The notes: a model not told the origin generated them from the letters alone. A stretch of DNA of 64,000 nucleotides from Cohnella zeiphila (GCF_014212055.1 NZ_JACJVO010000009.1:62001-126000), one strand, 5' to 3'; positions 8,586 to 17,132 are shown, counted from the stretch's first letter. A program made the numbers and translations.

Positions 8586-9479
8586 GTGTACCGACGGCGA
8601 ACGTTCGGCGGCAGGCTGTTCGAGATCGGGAATTACGCTTTTCTGGGCTTTGCCGCGCTGCTTTGCATTTTCCCGATCATTCACGTGCTGGCCGTGTCCT
8701 TCAGCTCCAGTACGGCCGCCTCGGCCGGAGAAGTGACGCTTTGGCCCGTCGACTTCAATCTGGGCTCTTATCGATACGCCATAACCAAGCCGCAATTTCT
8801 GACATCTTTTCTTGTCACGCTTGAACGCGTCGCTCTGGGATTGGCCGTCAACATGCTGATGACGATTTTCGCCGCTTATCCGCTGTCCAAGGAACGCGGG
8901 GAGTTGTACGGGCGGAATGTCTATTCCTGGTACTTGTTCGTCACCATCATTTTCAGCGGCGGACTGATTCCTTGGTATATGACCATCAAGCAGTTCGGTA
9001 TGATCGATTCGATCTGGGCGCTCATTCTGCCCGGGGCCGTTCCGGTGTTCAACGTCATCATTCTGCTCAACTTCTTCCGGCAGGTGCCGAAGGAGATCGG
9101 CGAATCGGCTTTTATCGACGGCGCCGGCCATTGGACGGTATTGAGCCGGATTTATTTGCCGCTGTCCACGCCCGCGATCGCCACGCTGGTGCTGTTCACT
9201 TGCGTCGGGCATTGGAACTCCTGGTTCGACGGACTCATTCTGATGAGCTCGCCGGCGCATTATCCGCTGCAGACCTATCTGCAGACGATCATCGCAAACC
9301 GCGACATGTCGTTGTTCGTGTCGGCCTCGCAGGAAGATCTGAAGCTGTTGTCGCAGATTTCGGACCGGACGCTCAAATCGGCGCAAATCTTTATCGCGGC
9401 CGCCCCGATACTGGCAATTTATCCGTTTCTGCAGAAATATTTTATGAAAGGCATTGTCATGGGCAGCGTGAAGGGCTGA
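8586..9479 (+). CDS. ABC sugar transporter permease, LplC/YtcP type
   Basis: 297 residues from the GTG at 8586, which sits nine bases after AGAGGAGG. Six membrane helices; EAA loop at ESAFIDGAGHWTVLSRIYLPLS; typical end FLQKYFMKGIVMGSVKG. It follows the partner permease after 16 bases, so the two are cotranslated. It is about 60 percent alike by eye to the second-system permease at 54117. Confidence 0.93.
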   Translation: MYRRRTFGGRLFEIGNYAFLGFAALLCIFPIIHVLAVSFSSSTAASAGEVTLWPVDFNLGSYRYAITKPQFLTSFLVTLERVALGLAVNMLMTIFAAYPLSKERGELYGRNVYSWYLFVTIIFSGGLIPWYMTIKQFGMIDSIWALILPGAVPVFNVIILLNFFRQVPKEIGESAFIDGAGHWTVLSRIYLPLSTPAIATLVLFTCVGHWNSWFDGLILMSSPAHYPLQTYLQTIIANRDMSLFVSASQEDLKLLSQISDRTLKSAQIFIAAAPILAIYPFLQKYFMKGIVMGSVKG

Positions 9480-9518
9480 AGAGCTTGCCCGCCAAGCACG
9501 ACAATCGGAGGGATGAGG

Positions 9519-10634
9519 ATGAACGAACGGTACGATGTCGCCGCATACGTGTGGCCGGCTTATACCGGGGACGAACCCAGAACCCGCATGTTTTGGCCGG
9601 AAGGGATCGGGGAATGGCAGTCGGTCAAAAACGCGGTTCGAAAATTTCCCGAACACGACTGGCCGCGCAAACCGCTCTGGGGATATGTGAACGAAGCGGA
9701 CCCGTACGTGATGGAGATGCAAATTCAGGCGGCTGCCGATCACGGCGTCAACGTATTCATTTACGACTGGTACTGGTACGATAGGCGGCCGTTTCTCGAG
9801 CAATGCCTGAACAACGGTTATTTGAAAGCCCGGAACAACGACAAGGTCAAATTTTATTTGATGTGGGCCAACCATCCGGTCAACAACACCTGGGACATCC
9901 GGCTGTCGCACGATCAGGAAAATCTGATCTGGGACGCCGCCGTCGATCGTACGGAGTTCGAGAACGTCGCCGACCGGTTGATCGAGCGGTATTTTCAGCA
10001 TCCTTCCTACTATAAGATCGGCGGGAAGCCGGTGTTCATGATCTACGACTTGGCGACTCTGATGAAAGGGCTCGGCGGCGCGGAGGCGACCCGGGAGGCG
10101 TTCGAATGGTTCCGCGGCCGTGCCGTATCCGCAGGGTTGCCCGGGCTCCACCTGCAGCTGACGATGTGGAAGGAGACCAGCTTCAACCTGAGCGGAGTGG
10201 ATGGGGAGAAGACCGCCACGACAAGCGAACTGGCCCATCTCCTTGGATTCGACAGCCTGACGCATTATCAGTTCGTTCACTTCGTCGATATCGACAGGGA
10301 TTACGGCGAGATTCTGCCGGATGTCGAGCGGGAATGGGAGCGCATCGACCGAACGTTTCACATTCCTTATTTCCCGCATGTATCGATCGGCTGGGACAAC
10401 AATCCGCGCTTTCAAGCGTTTCGGCCCGGCATCGTAAAGGGCAATACGCCCGAGATGGTGAAGCGGGCGCTGGAGATGGCGCGAAACTATGCCGATGCCC
10501 ATCCCGGGCAACCGCCGCTGATCACGATCAACAGCTGGAACGAATGGACGGAGACCAGTTATCTGCAGCCGGACGATCTTAACGGGTACGGTTATCTGGA
10601 GGCCGTGAAGGCGGCTTTCGTCAATAATTCGTAG
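9519..10634 (+). CDS. Cytosolic GH99-like / WbsX-domain protein
   Basis: 371 residues from the second ATG, because GGAGG lies directly against the first. There is no signal peptide. N-terminal VAAYVWPAY, WPEGIGEWQSVKNA and VNVFIYDWYWYDRRPFLEQ, and the C-terminal block TINSWNEWTETSYLQPD, match the WbsX / GH99-like TIM-barrel family. Such proteins are annotated as glycosyltransferases or as endo-acting glycosidases; the genetic link to an importer favours a glycosidase that cleaves the imported oligosaccharide in the cytoplasm. The WNEW and E-T-S residues are candidate catalytic positions by position in the family; not proven here. Confidence 0.8.
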   Translation: MNERYDVAAYVWPAYTGDEPRTRMFWPEGIGEWQSVKNAVRKFPEHDWPRKPLWGYVNEADPYVMEMQIQAAADHGVNVFIYDWYWYDRRPFLEQCLNNGYLKARNNDKVKFYLMWANHPVNNTWDIRLSHDQENLIWDAAVDRTEFENVADRLIERYFQHPSYYKIGGKPVFMIYDLATLMKGLGGAEATREAFEWFRGRAVSAGLPGLHLQLTMWKETSFNLSGVDGEKTATTSELAHLLGFDSLTHYQFVHFVDIDRDYGEILPDVEREWERIDRTFHIPYFPHVSIGWDNNPRFQAFRPGIVKGNTPEMVKRALEMARNYADAHPGQPPLITINSWNEWTETSYLQPDDLNGYGYLEAVKAAFVNNS

Positions 10635-10704
10635 CCTTGCTTCGGCGAGCTTGCAACGTTGCGGATTCGGGACCGGCATAACCGCCGCTGCGACCGGGCT
10701 TGTT

Positions 10705-10733
10705 TTGTAAGCGGTGCAGGCTTGGCGTATAAT
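10705..10733 (+). promoter_or_regulatory. SigA-type promoter of the small FAD protein
   Basis: TTGTAA, 17 bases, TATAAT, located 44 bases before the ATG at 10777. Confidence 0.7.
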
Positions 10734-10776
10734 GGAAAAGACATGATCATTTCCATTATTGAAGGGAGAATGCCGC

Positions 10777-11343
10777 ATGTACGATGTAGCGATTATCGGA
10801 GGAGGCCCGGCGGGAGCGAGCGCCGCGTTGTTCACGGCCAAGGCCGGCAAGAAGACGGTGGTCATCGACAACAACCAGAGCGTCACGCGCAGGGCGTGGA
10901 TCGAGAACCACTACGGTGCGCCTGAGATTTCCGGGCCCGATCTGGTCGATACCGGACGAAAGCAGGCCGAGAAGTTCGGCGCCGAATTCGTCGCAGCCAA
11001 AGCGGTTAAGCTGACAGCCGGCGAAAGCTCCGTAACCGTCGAGGCGGAAGAGGGATCTTACGAAGCGCGGCATGTCATCGTGGCAACGGGTCTGTTCGTT
11101 GACTGCGCGGAAGCGAGCGGCATTCGCACGAAACCGGGTACGGAGCCCCGAATCAAGACGATCATCGACGCGACGCCGGAAGGAAAAACGAACTTGGCGA
11201 ACGTCTGGGCCGCGGGCACGGTAGCCGGCGTCAGCATGCACACGATCATTACCGCCGGGGACGGCGCCAAAGTGGCGATCAACGTCGTCAGCGAGCTGAA
11301 CGGAGAGCGGTACGTCGATCACGATATGTTAAAGAACGGATAA
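10777..11343 (+). CDS. Minimal FAD-binding oxidoreductase, thioredoxin-reductase-like without the NADPH domain
   Basis: 188 residues with GAAGGGAG six bases before the ATG. MYDVAIIGGGPAGASAALFTAKAG is the N-terminal FAD dinucleotide fold. The chain then goes through VIVATGLF directly to the C-terminal FAD-binding end (NLANVWAAGTVAGVSMHTIITAGDGAKVA). In a normal 310-320 residue thioredoxin reductase a central NADPH domain with a CxxC pair sits between these halves; here it is missing and no CxxC is seen. The protein may use another electron donor or merely bind flavin. Own promoter and terminator make it a single-gene unit. Confidence 0.85.
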   Translation: MYDVAIIGGGPAGASAALFTAKAGKKTVVIDNNQSVTRRAWIENHYGAPEISGPDLVDTGRKQAEKFGAEFVAAKAVKLTAGESSVTVEAEEGSYEARHVIVATGLFVDCAEASGIRTKPGTEPRIKTIIDATPEGKTNLANVWAAGTVAGVSMHTIITAGDGAKVAINVVSELNGERYVDHDMLKNG

Positions 11344-11363
11344 GGTCGAAAAGGGTATCATCG

Positions 11364-11400
11364 GCCGTTCGGAGGATTCGTCCTCCGGACGGCTTTTATT
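11364..11400 (+). terminator. Intrinsic terminator after the FAD protein
   Basis: Near-perfect 13-bp stem closing on a TTCG tetraloop (GGAGGA-TTCG-TCCTCC core), followed by TTTTATT. Confidence 0.88.
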
Positions 11401-11538
11401 GTGATGAAGGAAAAATTTCTCGCCATTCCGCGAAACGGAAACATCCTCGGACGAACGGCAGGCAAGAAAAGCTTCCCCCGCGCGTATGGTTGGAGTAGAG
11501 GTTCCGCTTGCCGCGTTCGATCGAATGGAGGGATGCCC

Positions 11539-12885
11539 GTGAGGGATATGGCGATCATCGGTGCCGGATACGTCGGTCTGGTTGCCGGGGCCTGCTATGC
11601 AGAGTTGGGAAACCGCGTCGTTTGCGTGGACAGCGACGAGGAGAAGATCGCGAGGCTGCGGAGGGGGGAGGTTCCGATCTATGAGCCGGACCTCCCTCAG
11701 CTTATTGCGCGCAACGCGGAAGCCGGCCGGCTGGCGTTCGCCGCAGCGGCCGGTCCCGCGGTGGAGAAAGCGGACATCGTCGTCATCGCCGTCGGAACCC
11801 CGCCGCTTCCGTCCGGCGAAGCGGACCTTCGCTCGATCGAGAAGACGGCGCGCGAGATCGGCGCATCCATGAACGGGTACAAGATCGTGTGCATCAAAAG
11901 CACGGTACCCGTCGGGACGGCGGAGAAGGTGGAGCGGTGGATCGCGGAACGGTACGCGGGCGGCTTCGACGTCGTCTCTCTGCCGGAATTTCTGCGGGAG
12001 GGATCCGCGGTGGCCGACGCGCTTCGCCCCGACCGCATCGTCATCGGCACTTCGTCCGAGAGAGCGGCGGCGGAATTGGCCGCCCTGCACGAGCCGCTGG
12101 CCGCGCCGTTGTGCGTGACGGACGCCCGCAGCGCCGAGATGACCAAGTACGCATCCAATGCGTTTCTGGCCACGAAAATTACTTTCATCAACGAGATCGC
12201 CAACCTGTGCGAGAAGGTCGGAGCGGACGTTGCCGAAGTCGCGAGAGGGATGGGTCTGGATCGGCGGATCGGTTCCTCCTTTTTGCGGGCGGGCATCGGG
12301 TATGGCGGTTCGTGTTTCCCCAAGGATACGAACGCGCTCGTTCAACTGGCCGGCAGCGTCGAATACGACTTCCGGCTTCTGAAGGCGGTTATCGAAGTGA
12401 ACCGGGAGCAGCGCCTCGTCGTCGTCGACAAGCTGCAGAACGCGCTCGGCTCGCTCCGAGGGAGACGGATCGGCATCTGGGGCTTATCGTTCAAACCTAA
12501 CACCGACGACGTGCGCGAAGCGCCCGCGCTGGCGATCGCCGAGCGACTCGCCGAGCTGGGAGCGGAGCTTCGCCTGTACGATCCGGCGGCCCAACGCCGT
12601 TTTCGCGAGGTATTCGACCATCCTTTCGCCGTATGGTGCGAATCGGCCCTGGAAGCCGCGCGAGGCAGCGATGCCCTCTGCCTGTTGACCGAATGGCCGG
12701 CCTTCGCCGATATTCCGCTGGCCGAGATTCGCGCGGCGCTGGATCGGCCGCTGCTGATCGACGGCCGCAATCTGTTCGATCCGCGCGAAGCCAGGCTCGC
12801 CGGACTCGAATACGTGCCGGTCGGCCGCCCCGTTCCGGAGCTGCCTGCCGCCCGGCTCCCGGCGATGGAACCGCCGTCCGCCTGA
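11539..12885 (+). CDS. UDP-glucose 6-dehydrogenase
   Basis: 448 residues from the GTG at 11539, seven bases after GGAGG. The ATG at 11533 touches the ribosome site and is unlikely. N-terminal NAD fold MAIIGAGYVGLVAGACYAELG, substrate domain IKSTVPVGTAEKVERW, catalytic Cys in YGGSCFPKDTNAL, and C-terminal UDP-binding domain (GLSFKPNTDDVREAPALA). It oxidises UDP-glucose to UDP-glucuronate with two NAD, feeding capsule, teichuronic acid or exopolysaccharide (TuaD/Ugd family). It stands alone, with no glycosyltransferases nearby. Confidence 0.95.
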   Translation: MRDMAIIGAGYVGLVAGACYAELGNRVVCVDSDEEKIARLRRGEVPIYEPDLPQLIARNAEAGRLAFAAAAGPAVEKADIVVIAVGTPPLPSGEADLRSIEKTAREIGASMNGYKIVCIKSTVPVGTAEKVERWIAERYAGGFDVVSLPEFLREGSAVADALRPDRIVIGTSSERAAAELAALHEPLAAPLCVTDARSAEMTKYASNAFLATKITFINEIANLCEKVGADVAEVARGMGLDRRIGSSFLRAGIGYGGSCFPKDTNALVQLAGSVEYDFRLLKAVIEVNREQRLVVVDKLQNALGSLRGRRIGIWGLSFKPNTDDVREAPALAIAERLAELGAELRLYDPAAQRRFREVFDHPFAVWCESALEAARGSDALCLLTEWPAFADIPLAEIRAALDRPLLIDGRNLFDPREARLAGLEYVPVGRPVPELPAARLPAMEPPSA

Positions 12886-12908
12886 ACCGGGGGCTCGCGA
12901 CGTTCTTT

Positions 12909-12937
12909 TTGCAAGTTCGTACGACGGCCGATATAAT
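12909..12937 (+). promoter_or_regulatory. SigA-type promoter of the tsaE-tsaB-rimI-tsaD operon
   Basis: TTGCAA, 17 bases, TATAAT; the first gene starts about 140 bases later. Confidence 0.65.
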
Positions 12938-13080
12938 AAGAGCAATAGGATGGCGGCGGCTTGAAGCGCCGCGCATCCGCACGCGAACGCGCCGGTTCGC
13001 GCCGGGAGCCCTGGCTGTCCGCGCGCGGAACGGCGCGTTTTACGCACGTCCGCCGGAGGGCGGGGAAGGATGGGACAGGC

Positions 13081-13593
13081 ATGAACCGCGGGGAAGACGG
13101 CGCCATGGGGCAAGCGTATCGCTGGAATGCGCGTTCCGAGCAGGAGACCGCGCAGTTCGCCGGGCGTTTGGCTGCGCTTGCCGGGCCGGGAACGGTGCTG
13201 GCGCTCGACGGAGATCTCGGCGCGGGCAAGACGAGGTTTGCGCAAGCGTTCGCAGCGGGGCTCGGGGTATCCGAGGTCGTGAACAGCCCGACCTTTACGA
13301 TCATCAAGGAATACGAGACGGGCAGGCTGCCCTTCTATCATATGGACGTCTACCGGCTGTCGACGGAAGAAGCGGACGAGCTTGGGCTGGAGGAATATTT
13401 TGAAGGCGACGGCGTTTCGCTCGTGGAATGGGCTTCGCTAATCGAGCCGCTGCTCCCGGAGGAGCGCCTGCGGATCCGGATTGCGACGACCGGTCCGGTA
13501 TCCCGGCGGTTCGATTGTATGCCGGTCGGGGAGAAGTATGAGAGTTGGTGCCGGGAGCTTGGGATGGAGCCGGCGGCAGAGGAGGAAGCATGA
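13081..13593 (+). CDS. tsaE: tRNA t6A biosynthesis ATPase TsaE
   Basis: 170 residues. Walker A GDLGAGKT at about 44-51, then NSPTFTIIKEY and FYHMDVYRL, the family signature. TsaE hydrolyses ATP to reset the TsaB-TsaD complex that makes threonylcarbamoyl-adenosine 37 of ANN-decoding tRNAs. Start at 13081 is behind GGAAGGATGGGACAGG. The stop overlaps the tsaB start (ATGA), beginning a tightly coupled four-gene operon in the same order as B. subtilis ydiB-ydiE. Confidence 0.96.
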   Translation: MNRGEDGAMGQAYRWNARSEQETAQFAGRLAALAGPGTVLALDGDLGAGKTRFAQAFAAGLGVSEVVNSPTFTIIKEYETGRLPFYHMDVYRLSTEEADELGLEEYFEGDGVSLVEWASLIEPLLPEERLRIRIATTGPVSRRFDCMPVGEKYESWCRELGMEPAAEEEA

Positions 13594-14429
13594 ACGAGAC
13601 CATGGGCTTCGGACGGGACAAGGAAGCGGACGGATCGGCGAGCGGCGCGGGCGGCTCCGGTCCGACCGCTCTCGCCTTCGACACGTCCTCTTCCGTGCTG
13701 GCGGCGGCGATTACTCGTGGAGGCCATGTGGCGGACAGTTCCCAGTCGTTCACGGAACGCAACCATTCGGTTCGGGTCGTGCCCGACTTGCAGGAGCTGC
13801 TGAGGCGCAACGGCTTGCAGGCCCGGGACGTCGACTTCATCGCCGTCGGACAAGGCCCCGGCTCCTACACGGGAGTCCGGATCGCGGTGACCGCGGCCAA
13901 GACGCTCGCCTGGACCTGGGGCAAGCCGCTGCTCGGCGTATCGAGCCTCGAGGCGATGGCGTTCGGGGCTTGGCGGAAGGAGAGCGGCGAGCGCGAGCCG
14001 GACGGCGACGTCTGGTTCGTGCCGCTTGTCGACGCCAGAAGAGGGCAAGTGTATACCGCCCGATTCGTCGCGTCCGGCGGCGAGTGGAGGCGGGCGGAGG
14101 AAGACGGCATCCGCCTTCTGGCGGATTGGCTCGCGTCTTTGAACCGCGAGGCGAAGGAGCGGTCCGATCGAACGGCGCCCGCCGCGATCGTATTCACAGG
14201 GGAGCTCGCCTCCTTGGAAGGCAAGTGGGACCCGGAGACGGCTTCGGTCTGCGGCGTTCCGTTTCGAACGCGGCCGATGGCGCTGGAAGCCGGCGCGGTC
14301 GGCCTGCTCGCCGAGCAAAGGTATATGCGGGGCGAACGGGACGACGTGCACGGGTTCGTTCCGAACTACACCCAGTTGACCGAAGCGGAAGTCAATCTCG
14401 CGAAGAGCCGGACGGAGAGCGCGACATGA
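13590..14429 (+). CDS. tsaB: tRNA t6A biosynthesis protein TsaB
   Basis: 279 residues. After a 25-residue Gly/Ser-rich extension comes the ASKHA fold: LAFDTSSSVLAAAI, FTERNHSVRVVPDLQELL, and GQGPGSYTGVRIAVTAAKTLAW. TsaB is the inactive partner that dimerises with TsaD. AGAGGAGG precedes the ATG by five bases. The extended N-terminus (GFGRDKEADGSASGAGGSG) is longer than usual and probably disordered. It overlaps both neighbours by four bases. Confidence 0.95.
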   Translation: MNETMGFGRDKEADGSASGAGGSGPTALAFDTSSSVLAAAITRGGHVADSSQSFTERNHSVRVVPDLQELLRRNGLQARDVDFIAVGQGPGSYTGVRIAVTAAKTLAWTWGKPLLGVSSLEAMAFGAWRKESGEREPDGDVWFVPLVDARRGQVYTARFVASGGEWRRAEEDGIRLLADWLASLNREAKERSDRTAPAAIVFTGELASLEGKWDPETASVCGVPFRTRPMALEAGAVGLLAEQRYMRGERDDVHGFVPNYTQLTEAEVNLAKSRTESAT

Positions 14430-14950
14430 ACAAACGTAAAAAGACGGAACCTGGCAGCCTGACGTTCCGGGCCATGACCCTGGACGACATCGAGACGATC
14501 GTCGCGATCGAGCGGGAGGCTTTCGCCGCCCCGTGGACGGCCGAGGCGTTCCATAACGAGCTGAAGCAAAATATGTTCGCGAAATACATGGTCATGGAGC
14601 GGGAGGGCGTCATCCTCGGCTACGGCGGCATGTGGCTGATCGTGGACGAAGCGCACGTCACCAACATCGCCGTTCGGGAGCCGTATCAGGGTCAAGGGCT
14701 CGGCAAGAAGCTGATGGCCGAGCTGATGCGTACCGCGCATTGGTTCGGCGCTCGCCGCATGACGCTGGAAGTCCGGGTATCCAACGAGCGGGCGCAGCGG
14801 CTGTACCGCAAGTTCGGCTTCGAGCCGTCCGGCGTTCGTCCCGGGTACTATTCGGACAACGCCGAAGACGCGCTCATCATGTGGGCCGAGCTGCGGCCCA
14901 AAGTCTGGTCGGCAGACGGGTACGGCTCCTCGGAAGGAGAGGTCTTATGA
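14426..14950 (+). CDS. rimI: Ribosomal protein S18-alanine N-acetyltransferase RimI
   Basis: 174 residues with a GNAT fold. Motif A for acetyl-CoA is [15 protein letters not shown]; the C-terminal [18 protein letters not shown] with NAEDALIMW is typical of RimI. It acetylates the N-terminal Ala of S18 in E. coli; in Firmicutes the target is less certain. It overlaps tsaB and tsaD by four bases each. A 20-residue tail after the fold ([16 protein letters not shown]) carries the ribosome site for tsaD. Confidence 0.93.
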   Translation: MNKRKKTEPGSLTFRAMTLDDIETIVAIEREAFAAPWTAEAFHNELKQNMFAKYMVMEREGVILGYGGMWLIVDEAHVTNIAVREPYQGQGLGKKLMAELMRTAHWFGARRMTLEVRVSNERAQRLYRKFGFEPSGVRPGYYSDNAEDALIMWAELRPKVWSADGYGSSEGEVL

Positions 14951-15975
14951 GCCGGCCGTACCATCTGCTCGCGATCGAGACGAGCTGCGACGAGACGTCG
15001 GTCGCCGTCGTGCGAGACGGGTCGGACGTGCTGTCGAACGTCGTCTCCAGCCAGATCGACACCCACCGCCGCTTCGGCGGCGTCGTGCCGGAGATCGCGT
15101 CGCGCAAGCACGTGGAGAGCATCACCGTCATCCTCGAAGAGGCGATCCGGGAAGCCGGCGTTACGCTGGAAGAGATCGACGCGGTGGCGGTGACCGAAGG
15201 CCCCGGCCTCGTCGGAGCGCTGCTGGTCGGCGTCGTCGCCGCCAAGAGCCTCGCGCTGGCGTTGAACGTTCCGCTGATCGGGACGCATCATATCGCCGGG
15301 CATATCTACGCGAACCGCCTGATCGGCACGATCGAATATCCGGCGCTGGCGCTCGTCGTGTCGGGCGGGCATACCGAGCTGGTGCTGCTTCGCGAGGAAG
15401 GCCGCTTCGAGATCGTCGGCCGCACGCGGGACGATGCGGTCGGCGAAGCGTACGATAAAGTGGCTCGGGCATTGTCGCTGCCGTACCCTGGAGGGCCGCA
15501 TATCGACCGGCTCGCCCATGAAGCGGACGAGGAGATCGAGCTTCCCCGCGCCTGGCTGGAGCCGGACAGCTACGATTTCAGCTTCAGCGGCCTGAAATCG
15601 GCCGTGCTGGCCGAGATCAACCGCGCCAACATGAAAGGCGAGCCGATCCGGGCGAAGGCGCTGGCGCGCGGCTTCCAGATGTCGGTCATCGACGTCGTGA
15701 CGACCAAGGCGCTGCGCGCCGCCGCCGAATTCGGCGTCCGCCAGCTTCTCTTGTGCGGCGGGGTGGCCGCCAACCGCGGGCTGCGCGAGCGGCTCGCCGC
15801 GATGTGCGCCGAGGCGGGGCTGCCGCTGCTCGTGCCGCCGCTTCGGCTGTGCACCGACAACGCGGCGATGATCGCCGCGGCGGCCGATCTGAAATGGCGG
15901 CGCGGCGAATTTACGCCGCTCGACATGAAGGCCGAGCCGCAGCTGTCGCTGGAAGCGTGGTCGGTCGGCATTTGA
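14947..15975 (+). CDS. tsaD: tRNA N6-adenosine threonylcarbamoyltransferase TsaD
   Basis: 342 residues. [22 protein letters not shown], the metal-binding [11 protein letters not shown] with its two histidines, SGGHTELVL, and [14 protein letters not shown] are all present. TsaD transfers the threonylcarbamoyl group from the adenylate made by TsaC to A37 of tRNA. It is the last gene of the operon. In B. subtilis this gene (gcp/ydiE) precedes ydiF, as it does here with the DnaA-box region between. Confidence 0.97.
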   Translation: MSRPYHLLAIETSCDETSVAVVRDGSDVLSNVVSSQIDTHRRFGGVVPEIASRKHVESITVILEEAIREAGVTLEEIDAVAVTEGPGLVGALLVGVVAAKSLALALNVPLIGTHHIAGHIYANRLIGTIEYPALALVVSGGHTELVLLREEGRFEIVGRTRDDAVGEAYDKVARALSLPYPGGPHIDRLAHEADEEIELPRAWLEPDSYDFSFSGLKSAVLAEINRANMKGEPIRAKALARGFQMSVIDVVTTKALRAAAEFGVRQLLLCGGVAANRGLRERLAAMCAEAGLPLLVPPLRLCTDNAAMIAAAADLKWRRGEFTPLDMKAEPQLSLEAWSVGI

Positions 15976-16009
15976 GCCGGCATATCTCGCAAACCGGAGG
16001 ATGAACCAA

Positions 16010-16396
16010 GTGAGCGAACGTTTCGATGGGCATGTTCCCGTTACGTTTCATGCGCCCGTTCCGATTCTTCGAATCTTCGACGTGGACAAGGCGAAGGAGT
16101 TTTACTTGGACTACCTGGATTTCCGCTTGGATTGGGAGCACCGCTTCGACCCCGACGCCCCGCTTTACGCGCAGATCTCGTCCGGCGATTGCGTCCTTCA
16201 TCTCTCCGAGCATCACGGAGACGGGACGCCCGGCACCATCGTGAGAATCGGCACCGACGGATTGGACGAACTGCACCGGAGGCTTGCGGCTAAAGCCTAT
16301 AAATATATGCGCCCCGGCATCGAAGACGGCCCGGGAGGCCGCGAGGCGTGCGTGATCGACCCGTTCAACAACCGGCTCGTTTTCTGCGAGCGCTGA
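16010..16396 (+). CDS. Glyoxalase / bleomycin-resistance (VOC) superfamily protein
   Basis: 128 residues from the GTG at 16010, nine bases after GGAGG; the ATG at 16001 abuts the ribosome site. One VOC module pair: VPILRIFDVDKAKEFYLDYL, YAQISSGDCVLHLSEH, and the end EACVIDPFNNRLVFCER. The end motif and HFD/E pattern resemble bleomycin-binding or glyoxalase-like proteins, but substrate prediction within VOC is unreliable. It sits 34 bases after tsaD and may be read through from that operon; a terminator follows it. Confidence 0.85.
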   Translation: MSERFDGHVPVTFHAPVPILRIFDVDKAKEFYLDYLDFRLDWEHRFDPDAPLYAQISSGDCVLHLSEHHGDGTPGTIVRIGTDGLDELHRRLAAKAYKYMRPGIEDGPGGREACVIDPFNNRLVFCER

Positions 16397-16426
16397 TGGG
16401 GACTCCAACGGATATTGTGACTTTGG

Positions 16427-16457
16427 CCCTCCGCCACTTGAGCGGAGGGTCTTTTTC
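16427..16457 (+). terminator. Intrinsic terminator ending the tsaE-VOC unit
   Basis: Stem CCCTCCGC / GCGGAGGG with a CACTTGA loop and TCTTTTTCCTTTT tail. Confidence 0.9.
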
Positions 16458-16608
16458 CTTTTGCGGCGTACCGTGCGGAGATTGCCGGGCGAAAAGTTAC
16501 CGGTGCGGCGGAAACCGGATCGTCCGCAGGTTGACCCAGCCTTGCGAATTGAACGTTACTCCGCGCACGGAGGGAAGAAAGGCGTTCGGCGCCGGTTTTT
16601 CCGACAGG

Positions 16609-16839
16609 ATGCACAGCAGATGTTCTCTCGTCGTCTTTCGTTCAATGACGTCCGGATCGAACGATCTCGCCTGTCTCCCCGAGAGATGGCATGGCTTGAT
16701 CAGAGAAGCCATTGCCATTAAACGGCGGGAGCCTGAGAGAGAGTACCTCTCGCCGGTCAGGAGGCTGGAGAACTTGACGAGCCTGCTTAGGCTGATTCAT
16801 GCGGAGAGCAAGCAGCTATTCGAAAACGGCCGGCAATAA
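16609..16839 (+). CDS. Possible small protein of unknown function
   Basis: 77 codons if begun at the ATG at 16609; an internal ATG at 16648 gives 64. The C-terminal half is plausible protein: a Leu/Arg/Glu-rich helical stretch (HGLIREAIAIKRREPERE, RLENLTSLLRLIHAESKQLF). No good ribosome site precedes either start, and the region before it looks non-coding. It ends at the edge of the DnaA-box cluster. No family recognised; it could be a decayed gene. Confidence 0.3.
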   Translation: MHSRCSLVVFRSMTSGSNDLACLPERWHGLIREAIAIKRREPEREYLSPVRRLENLTSLLRLIHAESKQLFENGRQ

Positions 16840-16840
16840 A

Positions 16841-17099
16841 TGTGGACAATGTTATCCACAAGGAGTGTGGATAATGTGAACAAAGGGCGAAAAGCGTTGG
16901 GGGAGTACAGCGAGGGTGACCCTTGAAACCGGGATATGTTTTTCACAGTTCGGACGGTCAAATCTGTGGATAATGTGGATAAAACGGTGGAGAACTTAGA
17001 AAAATTTACACTGTGCTAACAAAACGCTTGAGCCCGGCGGTTTTCCCGACAGAGTTCGCGCAGGGTCGAGGAAAAATGCCGGGCTCAAGTTGTGGATAA
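16841..17099. other. DnaA-box cluster between tsaD and the ABC-F gene
   Basis: Five perfect 9-mers of the DnaA box (TTATCCACA or its complement TGTGGATAA) lie in 250 bases: 16852-16860 on the plus strand, and 16866-16874, 16965-16973, 16974-16982 and 17091-17099 on the minus strand. A one-mismatch box TGTGGACAA is at 16841-16849. Two-mismatch versions are at 16875-16883 and 17103-17111. The third and fourth boxes are head-to-tail with no gap. No dnaA, dnaN or AT-rich unwinding region is here, so this is not oriC. It looks like a DnaA-titrating or regulatory cluster of the type known in Bacillus. Confidence 0.85.
17027..17089. repeat. Long interrupted hairpin inside the DnaA-box cluster
   Basis: Outer arms CTTGAGCCCGGC (17027-17038) and GCCGGGCTCAAG (17078-17089) are perfectly complementary. 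Inside them TTTTCC pairs with GGAAAA and CGAC with GTCG, giving one long stem. Read on the minus strand it is followed by CGTTTTGTT, so it may be the terminator of the ABC-F gene that ends at 17133. Confidence 0.75.
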
Positions 17100-17132
17100 A
17101 GCGGTGGACAAATCGTGCGAGCGCCGCTTCGG

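Noticed and set aside
8514-10886. 790-codon minus-strand open frame opposite permease, WbsX-like gene and promoter
   Set aside because: No recognisable domain, crosses gene boundaries and a promoter; shadow of high-GC coding.
16841-17111. Chromosomal origin of replication
   Set aside because: DnaA boxes are present but dnaA, dnaN, rpmH and an AT-rich unwinding element are not; neighbours are tsaD and ydiF.
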